Below, piece by piece: positions 1 to 9,562 of a DNA stretch of 64,000 nucleotides (within the stretch, counting starts at the first letter, position 1; every line of letters starts with the position of its first letter). The notes beneath the pieces were generated by a model. It did no database searches. It saw nothing but the letters and a program-made list of their open reading frames with translations, and was not told where the DNA came from. The DNA comes from Phaseolus vulgaris (lineage: Eukaryota > Streptophyta > Magnoliopsida > Fabales > Fabaceae). Made by a program: the position numbers and the translations under genes. The stretch is from assembly GCF_000499845.2 (NCBI RefSeq), contig NC_023750.2:244824-308823 (forward strand), written 5' to 3'.

Positions 1-541
1 AAAAGTTTTGGTAATGGATAGCCTTGGTTTGCGTATAAATTTCTGAAAAATTCTCCCGAAATAGTTTTTTCCAGAAACTCCACGTAAGAATCTCCACTTA
101 ATTTGGGACAAAACGCGACAAATTTCAGGTCAAACAGATGAGTATTCACCCACGAAAAAAATCAAACAGTTTCACACACAAACAAACCTTCCTCTCAGCC
201 CTGGCAGTGATCAATACAAAATTTATTGCCAATCTTGTGGGACGAATTTGGGACTCAAGGCTCAGCCAAAACACAATAGACACAGTGACGAACGTCTGGT
301 AAAAATTTCAGACCAAAACACCAAAGGAGTAAGGCTTAGTAAGTCCAAGAACGAGAGTGAACAAAACCGATTTTCCAAAAACAAAACGTCCTGGCCTTTC
401 TTCCCCGTATCTTCTTTTTGTGATTCGTTTGTGGACGTGCCTCCTTACCTGGTTGCAAACAACATATCAAAGTACTTGAGTGAATTTTTTCAGTGCTATA
501 CAGACGTAGAATAAAAACCGCAGAAAGTAGGGCGAAAGTTA

Positions 542-2166
542 ACAAGTTTTGGTAGAGGATAGCCTTGGTTTGCGTGAAAATTTCTAAAAAATTCTCCCAA
601 AATAATTTTTTCCAGAAACTCCACGTAAGAATCTCCACTGAATTCGGGACAAAACGCGACAAATTTCAGGTCAAACGGAGGAGTATTCACCCACGAAAAA
701 AAATCAAGCAGTTTCACACACACACAAACCTTCCTCTCAGCCCTAGCAGTGATCAATGAAAAATTTATTGCCAATCTTATGGGACGAATCTGGGAATCAA
801 GTCTCGGCCAAACTTGAATAGACACAGTGATGAACGTGTGGTAAAAATTTCAGCCCAAAACACCCAAGGAGTAATGCGTAGTAAGTCCCAGACCGAGAGT
901 GAACAAAACCGATTTTTCGGAAACAAAACGTCAAGGCTTTTCTTCCCCGTATCTTCTTTTTGTGATTCGTTTGTGGACGTGCCTCCTTACCTGGGTGCAA
1001 ACAACATATGAAAGTACTTGTTTCAATTTTTTCAGTGCAATACGGACGCAGAATAAAAACCGCAGAAAGTAGGGCGAAATTTCACAAGTTTTTGTAGAGG
1101 ATAGCCTTGGTTTGCGTGTAAATTTCTGAAAAAAATCTCCCGAAATTGTTTTTTCCAGAAACTTCATTTAAGAATCTCTACTTAATTTGGGACAAAACGC
1201 GAAAAATTTAAGGTCAAACGCATGAGTATTCACCCACGAAAAAAATCATTAAGTTTCAAACACAGACGAACCTTCCTCTCAGACCTGGCAGTGATCAATA
1301 CAAAATTTATTGTCAATCTTGTGGGACGAATCTGGGGCTCTAGTCTCGGCCAAAACTCAATAGACACAGTAAGGAACGTCTGGTAAAAATTTCAGACCAA
1401 AACACCCAAGGAGTAAGGCGTAGTAAGTCACAGACCGAGAGTGAACAAAACCGGTTTTCCAAAAACAAAACGTCCTGGCTTTTCTTCCCCGTATCTTCTT
1501 TTTCTGATTCGTTTGTGGACTTGCCTCCTTACCTGGGTCCAAACAACATATGAAAGTACTTGTGTGAATTTTTTCAGTGCTATACGGACGCAGAATAAAA
1601 ACCGCAGAAAGTAGGGCGAAAGTTAACAAGTTTTGGTAGAGGATAGCCTTGGTTTGCGTGAAAATTTCTGAAAAATTCTCCCATAATAGTTTTTTCCAGA
1701 AACTCCACGTATGAATCTCCACTGAATTCGGGACAAAACGCGAAAAATTTCAGGTCAAACGGATGAGTATTCAACCACGAAAAAAATCAAACAGTTTCAC
1801 ACACGGACGAACCCTCCTCTCAGCCCTGGCAGTTATCAATAAAAAATTTATTGCTAATCTTGTGGGACGAATCTTGGGCTCAAGTCTTGGCCAAAACTCA
1901 ATAGACACAGTGACGAACGTCTGGTAAAAATTTCATACCAAAACACCTAAGGAGTAAGGCGTAGTAAATCCCATACCGAGAGGGAACAAAACCGGTTTTC
2001 CGAAAACAAAACGTCCTGGCTTTTCTTCCCCGTATCTTCTCTTTGTGATTCGTTTGTGGCCGTGTCTCCTTACCTGGGTGCAAACAACATATGAAAGTAC
2101 TTGTGTCAATTTTTTCAGTGCAATACAGACGCAGAATAAAAACTGCAGAAAGGAGGGCGAAATTTC
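542..2166 (+). repeat. Higher-order repeat, first A-B-C copy
   Basis: Three successive satellite units carry type-specific variants. Unit A (542) has ctaaaaaattctccc, caatcttatggg and gtaatgcgtag. Unit B (1084) has ctgaaaaaaatctccc, aagtttcaaacac, attgtcaatc and cagtaaggaacg. Unit C (1626) has attgctaatc, aatcttgggctc and atttcatacc. The same marks recur in the same order in the next 1.62 kb, so the trimer rather than the monomer was the last unit of amplification. Confidence 0.85.
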
Positions 2167-3785
2167 ACAAGTTTTGGTAGAGGATAGCCTTGGTTTGCGT
2201 GAAAATTTCTAAAAAATTCTCCCAAAATAATTTTTTCCAGAAACTCCACGTAAGAATCTCCACTGAATTCGGGACAAAACGCGACAAATTTCAGGTCAAA
2301 CGGAGGAGTATTCACCCACGAAAAAAATCAAGCAGTTTCACACACATACGAACCTTCCTCTCAGCCCTGGCAGTGATCAATGAAAAATTTATTACCAATC
2401 TTATGGGACGAATCTGGGACTCAAGTCTCGGCCAAAACTCAATAGACACAGTGACGAACGTCTGGTAAAAATTTCAGCCCAAAACACCCAAGGAGTAATG
2501 CGTAGTAAGTCCCAGACCGAGAGTGAACAAAACCGATTTTTCGGAAACAAAACGTTTAGGCTTTTCTTCCCCGTATCTTCTTTTTGTGATTCGTTTGTGG
2601 ACGTGCTTCTTTACCTGGGTGCAAACAACATATGAAAGTACTTGTTTGAATTTTTTCAGTGCAATACGGATGCAGAATAAAAACCGCAGAAAGTAGGGCG
2701 AAATTTCACAAGTTTTTGTAGAGGATAGCCTTGGTGTGCGTGTAAATTTCTGAAAAAAATCTCCCGAAATTATTTTTTCCAGAAACACCATTTAAGAATC
2801 TCGACTTAATTTCGGACAAAACGCGAAAAATTTCAGGTCAAACGGATAAGTATTCAGCCACGAAAAAAATCAATAAGTTTCAAACACAGACGAACCTTCC
2901 TCTCAGCCCTGGCAGTGATCAATACAAAATTTATTGTCAATCTCTTGGGACGAATCTGAGGCTCACGTCTCGGCCAAAACTCAATAGACACAGTAAGGAA
3001 CGTCTGGTAAAAATTTCAGACCAAAACACCCAAGGAGTAAGGTGTAGTAAGTCCCAGACCGAGAGTGAACATAACCGGTTTTCTGGAAACAAAACGTCAT
3101 GGATTTTCTTCCCCGTATCTTCTTTTTCTGATTCGTTTGTGGACTTGCCTCCTTACCTGGGTGCAAAAAAGATATAAAGTACTTGTGTGAATTTTTTCAG
3201 TGCAATACGGACGCAGAATAAAAACCGCAGAAAGTAGGGCGAAAGTTCACAAGTTTTGGTAGAGGCCTTGGTTTGCGTGAAAATTTCTGAAAAATTCTCC
3301 CAAAATAGTTTTTTCCAGAAACTCCACGTAAGAATCTCCACTGAATTCGAGACAAAACGCGAAAAATTTCAGGTCAAACGGATGAGTATTCACCCACGAA
3401 AAAAATCAAACAGTTTCACACACAGACGAACCTTCCTCTCAGCCCTGGCAGTGATCAATAAAAAATTTATTGCTAATCTTGTGGGACGAATCTTGGGCTC
3501 AAGTCTCAGCCAAAACTCAATAGACACAGTGACGAACGTCTGGTAAAAATTTCATACCAGAACACCCAAGGAGTAAGGCGTAGTAAGTCCCAGACCGAGA
3601 CTGAACAAAACCGGTTTTCCGGAAACAAAACGTCCTGGCTTTTCTTCCCCGTATCTTCTCTTTGTGATTCGTTTGTGGACGTGCCTCCTTACCTGGGTGC
3701 AAACAACATAGGAAAGTACTTGTGTCAATTTTTTCAGTGCAATACGGACGCAGAATAAAAACCGCAGAATGTAGTGCGAAATTTC
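2167..3785 (+). repeat. Higher-order repeat, second A-B-C copy
   Basis: Units starting at 2167, 2708 and 3249 carry the same A, B and C marks as the copy at 542-2166. Examples are attgtcaatc plus cagtaaggaacg in B, and attgctaatc plus atttcatacc in C. The copy is slightly shorter (about 1,619 against 1,625 bp), mainly because unit C lacks four bases in the agaggatagcc segment. The following unit at 3786 cannot be assigned to a type with confidence. Confidence 0.85.
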
Positions 3786-4058
3786 ACAAGTTTTGGTAGA
3801 GGATAGCCTTCGTTTGCGTGAAAATTTCTGAAAAATTCTCCCAAAATAGTTTTTTCCAGAAACTCTACGTAAGAATCTCCACCGAATTCGGGACAAAACG
3901 CGACAAGTTTCAGGTCAAACGGATGAGTATTCACCCACGAAAAAATCAAACAGTTTCACACACAGACGAACCTTCCTCTCAGCCCTGGCAGTGATCAGTA
4001 AAAAATTTATTGCCAATCATGTGGGACGAATCTGGGGCTCAAATCTCGGCCAAAACTC

Positions 4059-5456
4059 TTTTGAAAGCCTGTCCACAGTGTCAACTAGATAATGAACCTT
4101 TTTCTCAAGCTTTTCACAATTTTCGCAAATGAGAGTGTCACACTTGCAAGAAAATTTTTTGAAATGATTTTCTAGATTTTTGAAATCAATTTTAGATTTT
4201 TCAATCTCATCTTCAAGTGATTTCACTCTCTTTTCCAGCCAGCTGTTAAGTTCTTTCAATCGGTTGTTTGAAAGAACCAATCGATTAGCTTCATCATGAG
4301 TTTCTTGAAAAGCTTCAAGCAATTCACTATAATTTTGTTCATTTAAGGAAGCACATAAACTAACCTCACTTGAGCTACAAGATTCATTTTCATCTTCAGC
4401 AATCAAGCAGATGTTTGCTTTCTCATCTTCACTTGATGAAGAGCTTGATGATGATACCTCATCCATCCCAAGCTATGTAGGCTCTCTTTGTATTGCCTTT
4501 CTTTTCCTTGTAGCTAGGCTTTTTCTCTTTGCTCTTGTTTGGACAATCTGCCTTTATATGACCTTGTTCACCACAACCAAAACAAGTATAGTTATTGGAA
4601 TTAAAATCATTGGATTTCTTGTTTCCATACCTTTCTTTGTTGTTGTCCTTGTTGCGGTTTCTCTTCAAGAATTTGTTGAACTTTCTTGACAACAAGCTAA
4701 GGTTTTCCTCATCACTATCATCACTGGATTCTTGTTTTCCTTTGTGCTTGGAAGCTTTTAAGGCTATGCTCCTTATGTGCTTGTCTTCACTTTCTTGAAC
4801 ATTGAGTCTATTCATCTCTAGCTCATGTTCCCTAAGCTTACCAAACAAAGAAGCCATACTTAATGATGTTAGATCTTTAGATTCGGAAATAGCTGTTACC
4901 TTTGGTTGTCATGCTCTATCAAGACATTTCAAGATCTTTATGTTCAGCTTTTCCTTTTCAAAGGTCTTGTCAAGGCTCATGAGATGATTGATGATGTGAG
5001 TGAATCTTTTCTGCACCTTAGCAGTTGTTTCACCTTTAAGCATTCTGAACATCTCATACTCTTGGATTAGAGTATGCTTCCTAGCTCTCTTCACCTCATT
5101 TGTCCCTTCATGAGTGACTTCCAAGGTGTCCCACATTTCTTTTGATGAATTGCATTGGAGACCCTGAAAAACTCATCAGAATTTAAAGCAGAGGTTATTA
5201 TATTTTTGGCAATGCAATCGAATTTGGCCTTTTTGCTTTCTGAATCAGTCCATTGAGACCATGGCTTTTCAATGACAGATCCATCGTTTTCAAACTTTGG
5301 GACAAAAGGACCATTTTCAATTGCATCCCAAATTCCTTTGTCAAGTGATTCCATAAAGATTTTCATTCTTACTTTCCAAAATTGGTAGTTCAAACCACAA
5401 AATAGAGGTGGTCTGTTAATTGAAGCACCATCTCCAAAAGGTAGTCTATCAGCCAT
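4059..5456 (-). pseudogene. copia gag pseudogene with CCHC zinc knuckle
   Basis: The reading frame opens at 5456 (MADRLPFGDG...) with a UBN2-type copia gag N-terminus containing the GLNYQFWKVRM segment. The frame shifts near 5140, hits a stop at about 4909-4911, continues in the same frame from 4857 (MASLFGKLREHE...) and shifts again near 4463. A CX2CX4HX4C zinc knuckle (CFGCGEQGHIKADC) lies at about 4584-4543. The tail from 4466 has a serine/acidic stretch and a coiled-coil-like region rich in E, K, L and N. It ends where satellite DNA starts, so the last residues of the open frame are satellite-derived. One nonsense and two frame changes make it non-functional as capsid protein. Confidence 0.85.
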
Positions 5457-5500
5457 TTAAAAACAGTTTTAGGATCAACTTGAATAACTTTCAAGAACCA

Positions 5501-5515
5501 AGCTCTTAATGCCAA
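5501..5515 (-). other. Retroelement primer binding site
   Basis: On the minus strand the bases TTGGCATTAAGAGCT directly follow the LTR end CTAACA. They resemble the initiator-methionine-tRNA site TGGTATCAGAGC used by plant copia elements, with a few changes. The position between the LTR end and the gag start fits. Confidence 0.65.
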
Positions 5516-5840
5516 TTGTTAGAATGGATAGCTTTAAACTAGAGGGGGGTGAATTGTTTAAAGAGGGTTTTCGAAAACTTTTAAGTCAAGAATGAAATTC
5601 TCTGAAGAAAACAATAGATAAAGAATTCAGTTTGCCAAAACAGCAAACAAAAGCTGCAATACCTGATATGATTCCAATAGCAAGATATAGATGATTCTTT
5701 GACATTTTATGGAATCAACTTGAGTTGGAGAATGAAGAGGCACTTTTATAGAAATGGATCAATGTTCTATGTTTCAAGAACTCGCCAAAACTTGCGCCAA
5801 ACACCAAAGCTCACATGGAAGTTCCATTTCTTGTCAATTG

Positions 5841-6020
5841 AAGCGATTAAAAGATGCAAGAATGCAAATGAACCGATTAAATTGCTTGACAATTGAAATG
5901 CACCGAACAAAGTAAGCTAGAATGAAGATGAACCGTTTAAACTCAGCAAGGAAGAAGATGAACCGAACAAAATGTGAAATAAAGGCAAAGCACCGAATAG
6001 AATTGCAAGAAAAGAACCTA
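5841..6020. repeat. 30-bp minisatellite, six copies
   Basis: Starts at 5841, 5871, 5901, 5931, 5961 and 5991 are exactly 30 bp apart. Each opens with an AACCGA(A/T)(C/T)AA-like word: aagcgattaa, aaccgattaa, caccgaacaa, aaccgtttaa, aaccgaacaa and caccgaatag. The rest of each unit is purine-rich and diverged. It lies in the transcribed part of the putative LTR, downstream of the minus-strand TATA box. Confidence 0.75.
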
Positions 6021-6291
6021 AGACATGTTTAGAAGTTCATATGTTCACGGAAATGGAAGGAATAGATGGAGAAGAAAGAAGACTTATGTGGTTGTAGTTC
6101 TTGGTTGATGAACATGCCACTTGAAGTGTGATTGCTCCAAGATAAGTGTGAATTGCCGCCACTTGAGAGAACCAAGGCACTCAAGATGAGACTAGGAAGA
6201 GGAGAAGACAAGTTCTCACTACACTCAATCACCAATTTGGGAGAGTTTTGATACTACAAATTCCAATTCTGAATTTCAAAGGACCCAAGCC

Positions 6292-6303
6292 CTCATTTTA
6301 TAG
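6292..6303 (-). promoter_or_regulatory. TATA box of the copia LTR
   Basis: The minus strand reads CTATAAAATGAG, a good plant TATA box about 780 bp upstream of the LTR end. It would start a transcript running toward the primer binding site and gag. Confidence 0.5.
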
Positions 6304-6697
6304 GAGCAAGGGCCAGTCATGAGCTTTACAAAGCTTGTACCACAAGCTACCCAAGAGCCTCCTAAGCTAACGCCTAAAGTGACTTATGAAGAGTCACCTT
6401 CTAGAAAATTCTAAACTAAAGCCTAAATATGCTTTTACAAAGGAGGTATCTAATGTTTCCCTCTAAGCACCTTCCTAAAAACTATGTATTAAACATTCTA
6501 CTTTTTATACAAAAGACACTATAAAAAGAGAAAACAATCTACCACTACTTCCTAATTCCTTAAACTTGCTCCTTGTAAGCCTTTGAGGTAAGCTAGTGTC
6601 TCCTTGAGCTTCTTCAACTTCGGCCTCTACCTCCTCTTGTCCTTGATCTTCGGCCTCTATTTCTTCTTGATCTTGATCTCCATCAGTACCAGAAAAA

Positions 6698-7495
6698 AAC
6701 AATCGGTTGTTTCACAGAAACAATTGGTTGTTTATACCAGCAAACAACAACCAAAACTGAATTTAAAGATATTAAGGATAGAGAGATTGCACACAGATGT
6801 TTATACTGGTTCACTCTAAACCCAAAGCTACATCCAGTCTTCTCAGAAACCCTGAGGAAATCCACTAAGCAACCACACCTTGATCACTTACACCACAACC
6901 AAGAAAGTGACCTTGATCCCCTCAAGACACACACTCTTCTTGGCCAACACACCAACACTAAGATTGCTGATCTTGATCCCCTGAAGAACACACAACCAAT
7001 CTTAGCAAACACACAAACAGAACTTGTTCAGCAAAGTACAAGGATTAAACTTGTTACAGAAGATAATCTGAAATCAATACAAGCAGAATCCTATTCCACA
7101 CACTTTGATCAATCACAAACTCTAAGCAATCTCAACTCTTTGGAAAACTCAAAAACTCCATTCAAAATCTTGTAAAAGATATTACTCAAATCTGTTTTTC
7201 TGAATTTATTCAAAGATGTTGTTTGTTATCAAATCTTAACAAACTCTTAAATTGCATTAAAAGATGGTCAAAGCATTTAATGACTGGAGCGTAAGCAGTT
7301 AAATCATTTAAGGCTCAGTCAAAAATAAAATAGTTTTTTTGTTATGGTCCCAAAACAAACAATCGGTTGTTTCCTCGAATCAATCGGTTGTTTTGGTTTT
7401 AACAGCTCAACCATTTGAAAAACAGTTTTCAATCTTTTCTAAAAACATCTAAGTATAAACAATCGGTTGTTTCGACAATACAATCGGTTGTTTTT
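6698..7495. repeat. Three pairs of AACAATCGGTTGTTT
   Basis: The 15-bp motif, with inverted ends AACAA and TTGTT, occurs as pairs at 6698/6719, 7358/7380 and 7458/7480. Copies within a pair are spaced 20-22 bp apart. One copy has ATTGG for ATCGG. Outside this block I noticed no others in the window. Confidence 0.8.
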
Positions 7496-7693
7496 AACTT
7501 AGTTTGAAAAACATTTTTCTTTCAAAAAGATTGAGAATGCCTATGCTTTGGATTCAATCAAAGATGTGGATTACAAACACAATCTACCCCAGATCCTAAC
7601 TAAAACAGCACAGCAACAACAAGCTCAGCCAAGGATTCAACATCCTTCAAAGGGTTTGGATTCTTCAAAGCTTGAACACCTCTTGGTTCAACA

Positions 7694-9554
7694 AATAGTT
7701 TTTTCTTGAAATTCCACGTAAGAATCTCCACTGAATTCGGGACAAAACCCGACAAATTTTAGGTCAAACGAATGAGTATTCACCCACGAAAAAAATCAAA
7801 CAGTTACACACACAAACGAACCTTCCTTTCAGTCATGGCAATGACCAATAAAAAGTTTATTTCCAGTCTTGTGGGTGAAATCTGGGGCTAAAATCTCAGC
7901 CAAAACACAGTAGACATAGTGACGAACGTTCGGTAAAAATTTCTGACCAAAACACCCAAGGAGTAAGACATAGTAAGTCCCATACCGAGAGTGAACAAAA
8001 CTTGTTTTCCGAAAACAAAACGTCCTAGCTTTTCTTCCCCGTATCTACTTTTTTGGATTCGTTTATGGACATGCCTCCTTACCTGGTGCAAACAACATAT
8101 GAAATTACTTGTGTGAATTTTTTCAACGCAATACGGACGCAGAATAAAAATTTCATAAAGTAGGGCGAAATTTCACAGATTTTGGTAAAGGATAGCATTG
8201 GTTTACGCAAAAAATTTTGAAAAATTCTCCCAAATTAGTTTTTTCCTGAAATTACACGTAAGAATCAACACTAAATTCGGGACAAATCGTGATAAATTTT
8301 AGGTCAAACGAATGAGTATTCACCCACGAAAAAAATCAAACAATTTCACACACAAACGAACTTGCCTTTCAGCCCTGGCAGTGACCAATAAAAAGTTTAT
8401 TGGTAGTCTTGTGGGACAAATCTGGTGCTCAAATCTCATCCAAAACTCAATAGACACAGTGAAGAAAGTCTGGCAAAAATTTCAGACCAAAACACCCATG
8501 GAGTAAGGCGTAGTAAATCCCAGACCGAGAGTGAACAAATTTGTTTTTCCGAAAACAAAACCTCATGACTTTTCTTTCCCGTATCTTCTTTTTGTGATTT
8601 GTTTATGGACGTGTCTCCTTAACTGGGTGAAAACAACATATGAAAGTACTTGTGTGAATTTTTTCAGCGCAATACGAACGCGGAATAAAAATTTCAGAAA
8701 GTGGGGGAAATTTCACAAGTTTTTATAAAGGATAGGCTTGGTTTGCTCGAAAATTTCTGAAAAATTCTCCTGAAATAGTTTTTTCCTGAAATTCCACGTT
8801 AGAATCTCCACTGAATTCGAGACAAAACGCGACAAATTTCAGGTCAAACGAATGAGTATTCACACACGAAAAAAATAAAACAGTTTCACACACAAACGAA
8901 CCTTCCCTTCATCCCTGGCAGTGATCAATAAAAAGTTTATTGCCAATCTTATGGGACGAATCTGGCGTTCAAATCTCAGTCAAAACTCAATACACACAAC
9001 GACGAACGTCTGGTGAAAATCTCAGACAAAAAGACTCAAGGAGTAAGGCGTAGTAAGTCCCAGACCGAGAGTGAACAAAACTGGTTTTCCAAAAACAAAA
9101 CGTCCTGGATTTTCTTTTTCGTATCTTCTTTTTTTTATTTGTTTATGGACGTGCGTCCTTACCTTGGTGCAAACAACATATGAAACTACTTGTCTGAATT
9201 TTTTCAGCGCAATATAGACGCAAAATAAAAATTGCAGAAAGTAGGGCGAAATTTCACAAGTTTTGGTAGAGGATAGCCTTGGTTTGCACGAAAATTTTTG
9301 AAAAATTCTCCCGAACTAGTTTTTTCCTGAAATTACACGTAAGAATCTCCACGGAATTCGTGAAAAAACGCGACAAATGTCAGATCTAATGAATGAGAAT
9401 TCACCCACGAAAAAATCTAACAGTTTCACACACAAACGAACCTTCCTTTCACCCCTGGCAATGATCAATAAAAATTTTATTGCCAACCTTGTGGGACGAA
9501 TCTGGCGCTCAAATCTCAGCAAAACTCAATAGACACAGTGACGAATGTGTGTAC
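7694..9554 (+). repeat. 541-bp satellite array, block 2 (subfamily 2)
   Basis: The satellite resumes inside a unit and runs in the same direction as block 1, with units starting near 8175, 8715 and 9256. Copies here carry ttttttcctgaaatt and aaaagtttatt, as does the inverted array to the right, so block 2 and block 3 belong together and block 1 is a separate subfamily. The block ends at the inversion point. Confidence 0.93.
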
Positions 9555-9562
9555 TGAGTTTT
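9521..9562. other. Inversion point of the satellite array
   Basis: The word aaaactca (9521-9528) is followed 26 bp later by its inverse tgagtttt (9555-9562). Outward from these words the two arms are inverted copies of the satellite unit: gctcaaatct on the left against agatttgagc on the right, then the gacgaatct/agattcgtc words. Within about 30 bp the array changes strand with no foreign sequence between. Confidence 0.9.

Larger units (their letters stand above)
1..4058 (+). repeat. 541-bp satellite array, block 1 (subfamily 1)
   Basis: Head-to-tail tandem units with starts, taken at the shared acaag word, near 1, 542, 1084, 1626, 2167, 2708, 3249 and 3786. Spacing is 541-542 bp, except 537 bp where four bases are lost near 3264. 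The last unit is cut after about 270 bp, where the retroelement begins. Subfamily marks include ttttttccagaaactcc and aaaatttatt, which differ from the arrays right of the retroelement. The unit length resembles the 528-bp khipu satellite of common bean, but no alignment was possible here. Short open frames on the minus strand recur in many units but are not treated as genes, because the unit length is not a multiple of three and the frames break between units. Confidence 0.95.
4059..7693 (-). mobile_element. Truncated Ty1-copia retroelement in the satellite
   Basis: Read on the minus strand this shows a long terminal-repeat-like block (7693 to 5517), a primer binding site next to it, then a broken gag gene that stops abruptly at satellite sequence at 4058/4059. 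Protease, integrase, reverse transcriptase and the 3' LTR are missing. The satellite ends at unit phase about 271 on the left and resumes at phase about 54 on the right. The present structure is therefore an insertion followed by deletion or rearrangement, not a clean insertion. Confidence 0.8.
5517..7693 (-). repeat. Putative 5' LTR of the copia element
   Basis: On the plus strand the block begins TGTTAGAATGG next to the primer binding site and ends GGTTCAACA at the point where satellite sequence resumes, which gives TG...CA ends. At about 2.18 kb it is long for a copia LTR, and no second LTR survives to confirm it. The right part could include another element. It holds a TATA box, a six-copy 30-bp minisatellite and three pairs of a 15-bp motif, listed separately. 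A 65-codon acidic open frame (6702-6505, minus) lies in it and was not recognised. Confidence 0.45.

Noticed and set aside
248..3949. Many 60-120-codon frames on both strands in the first 4 kb
   Set aside because: They repeat with the 541-bp satellite period, have no promoter, and the unit length is not a multiple of three. They are satellite shadows.
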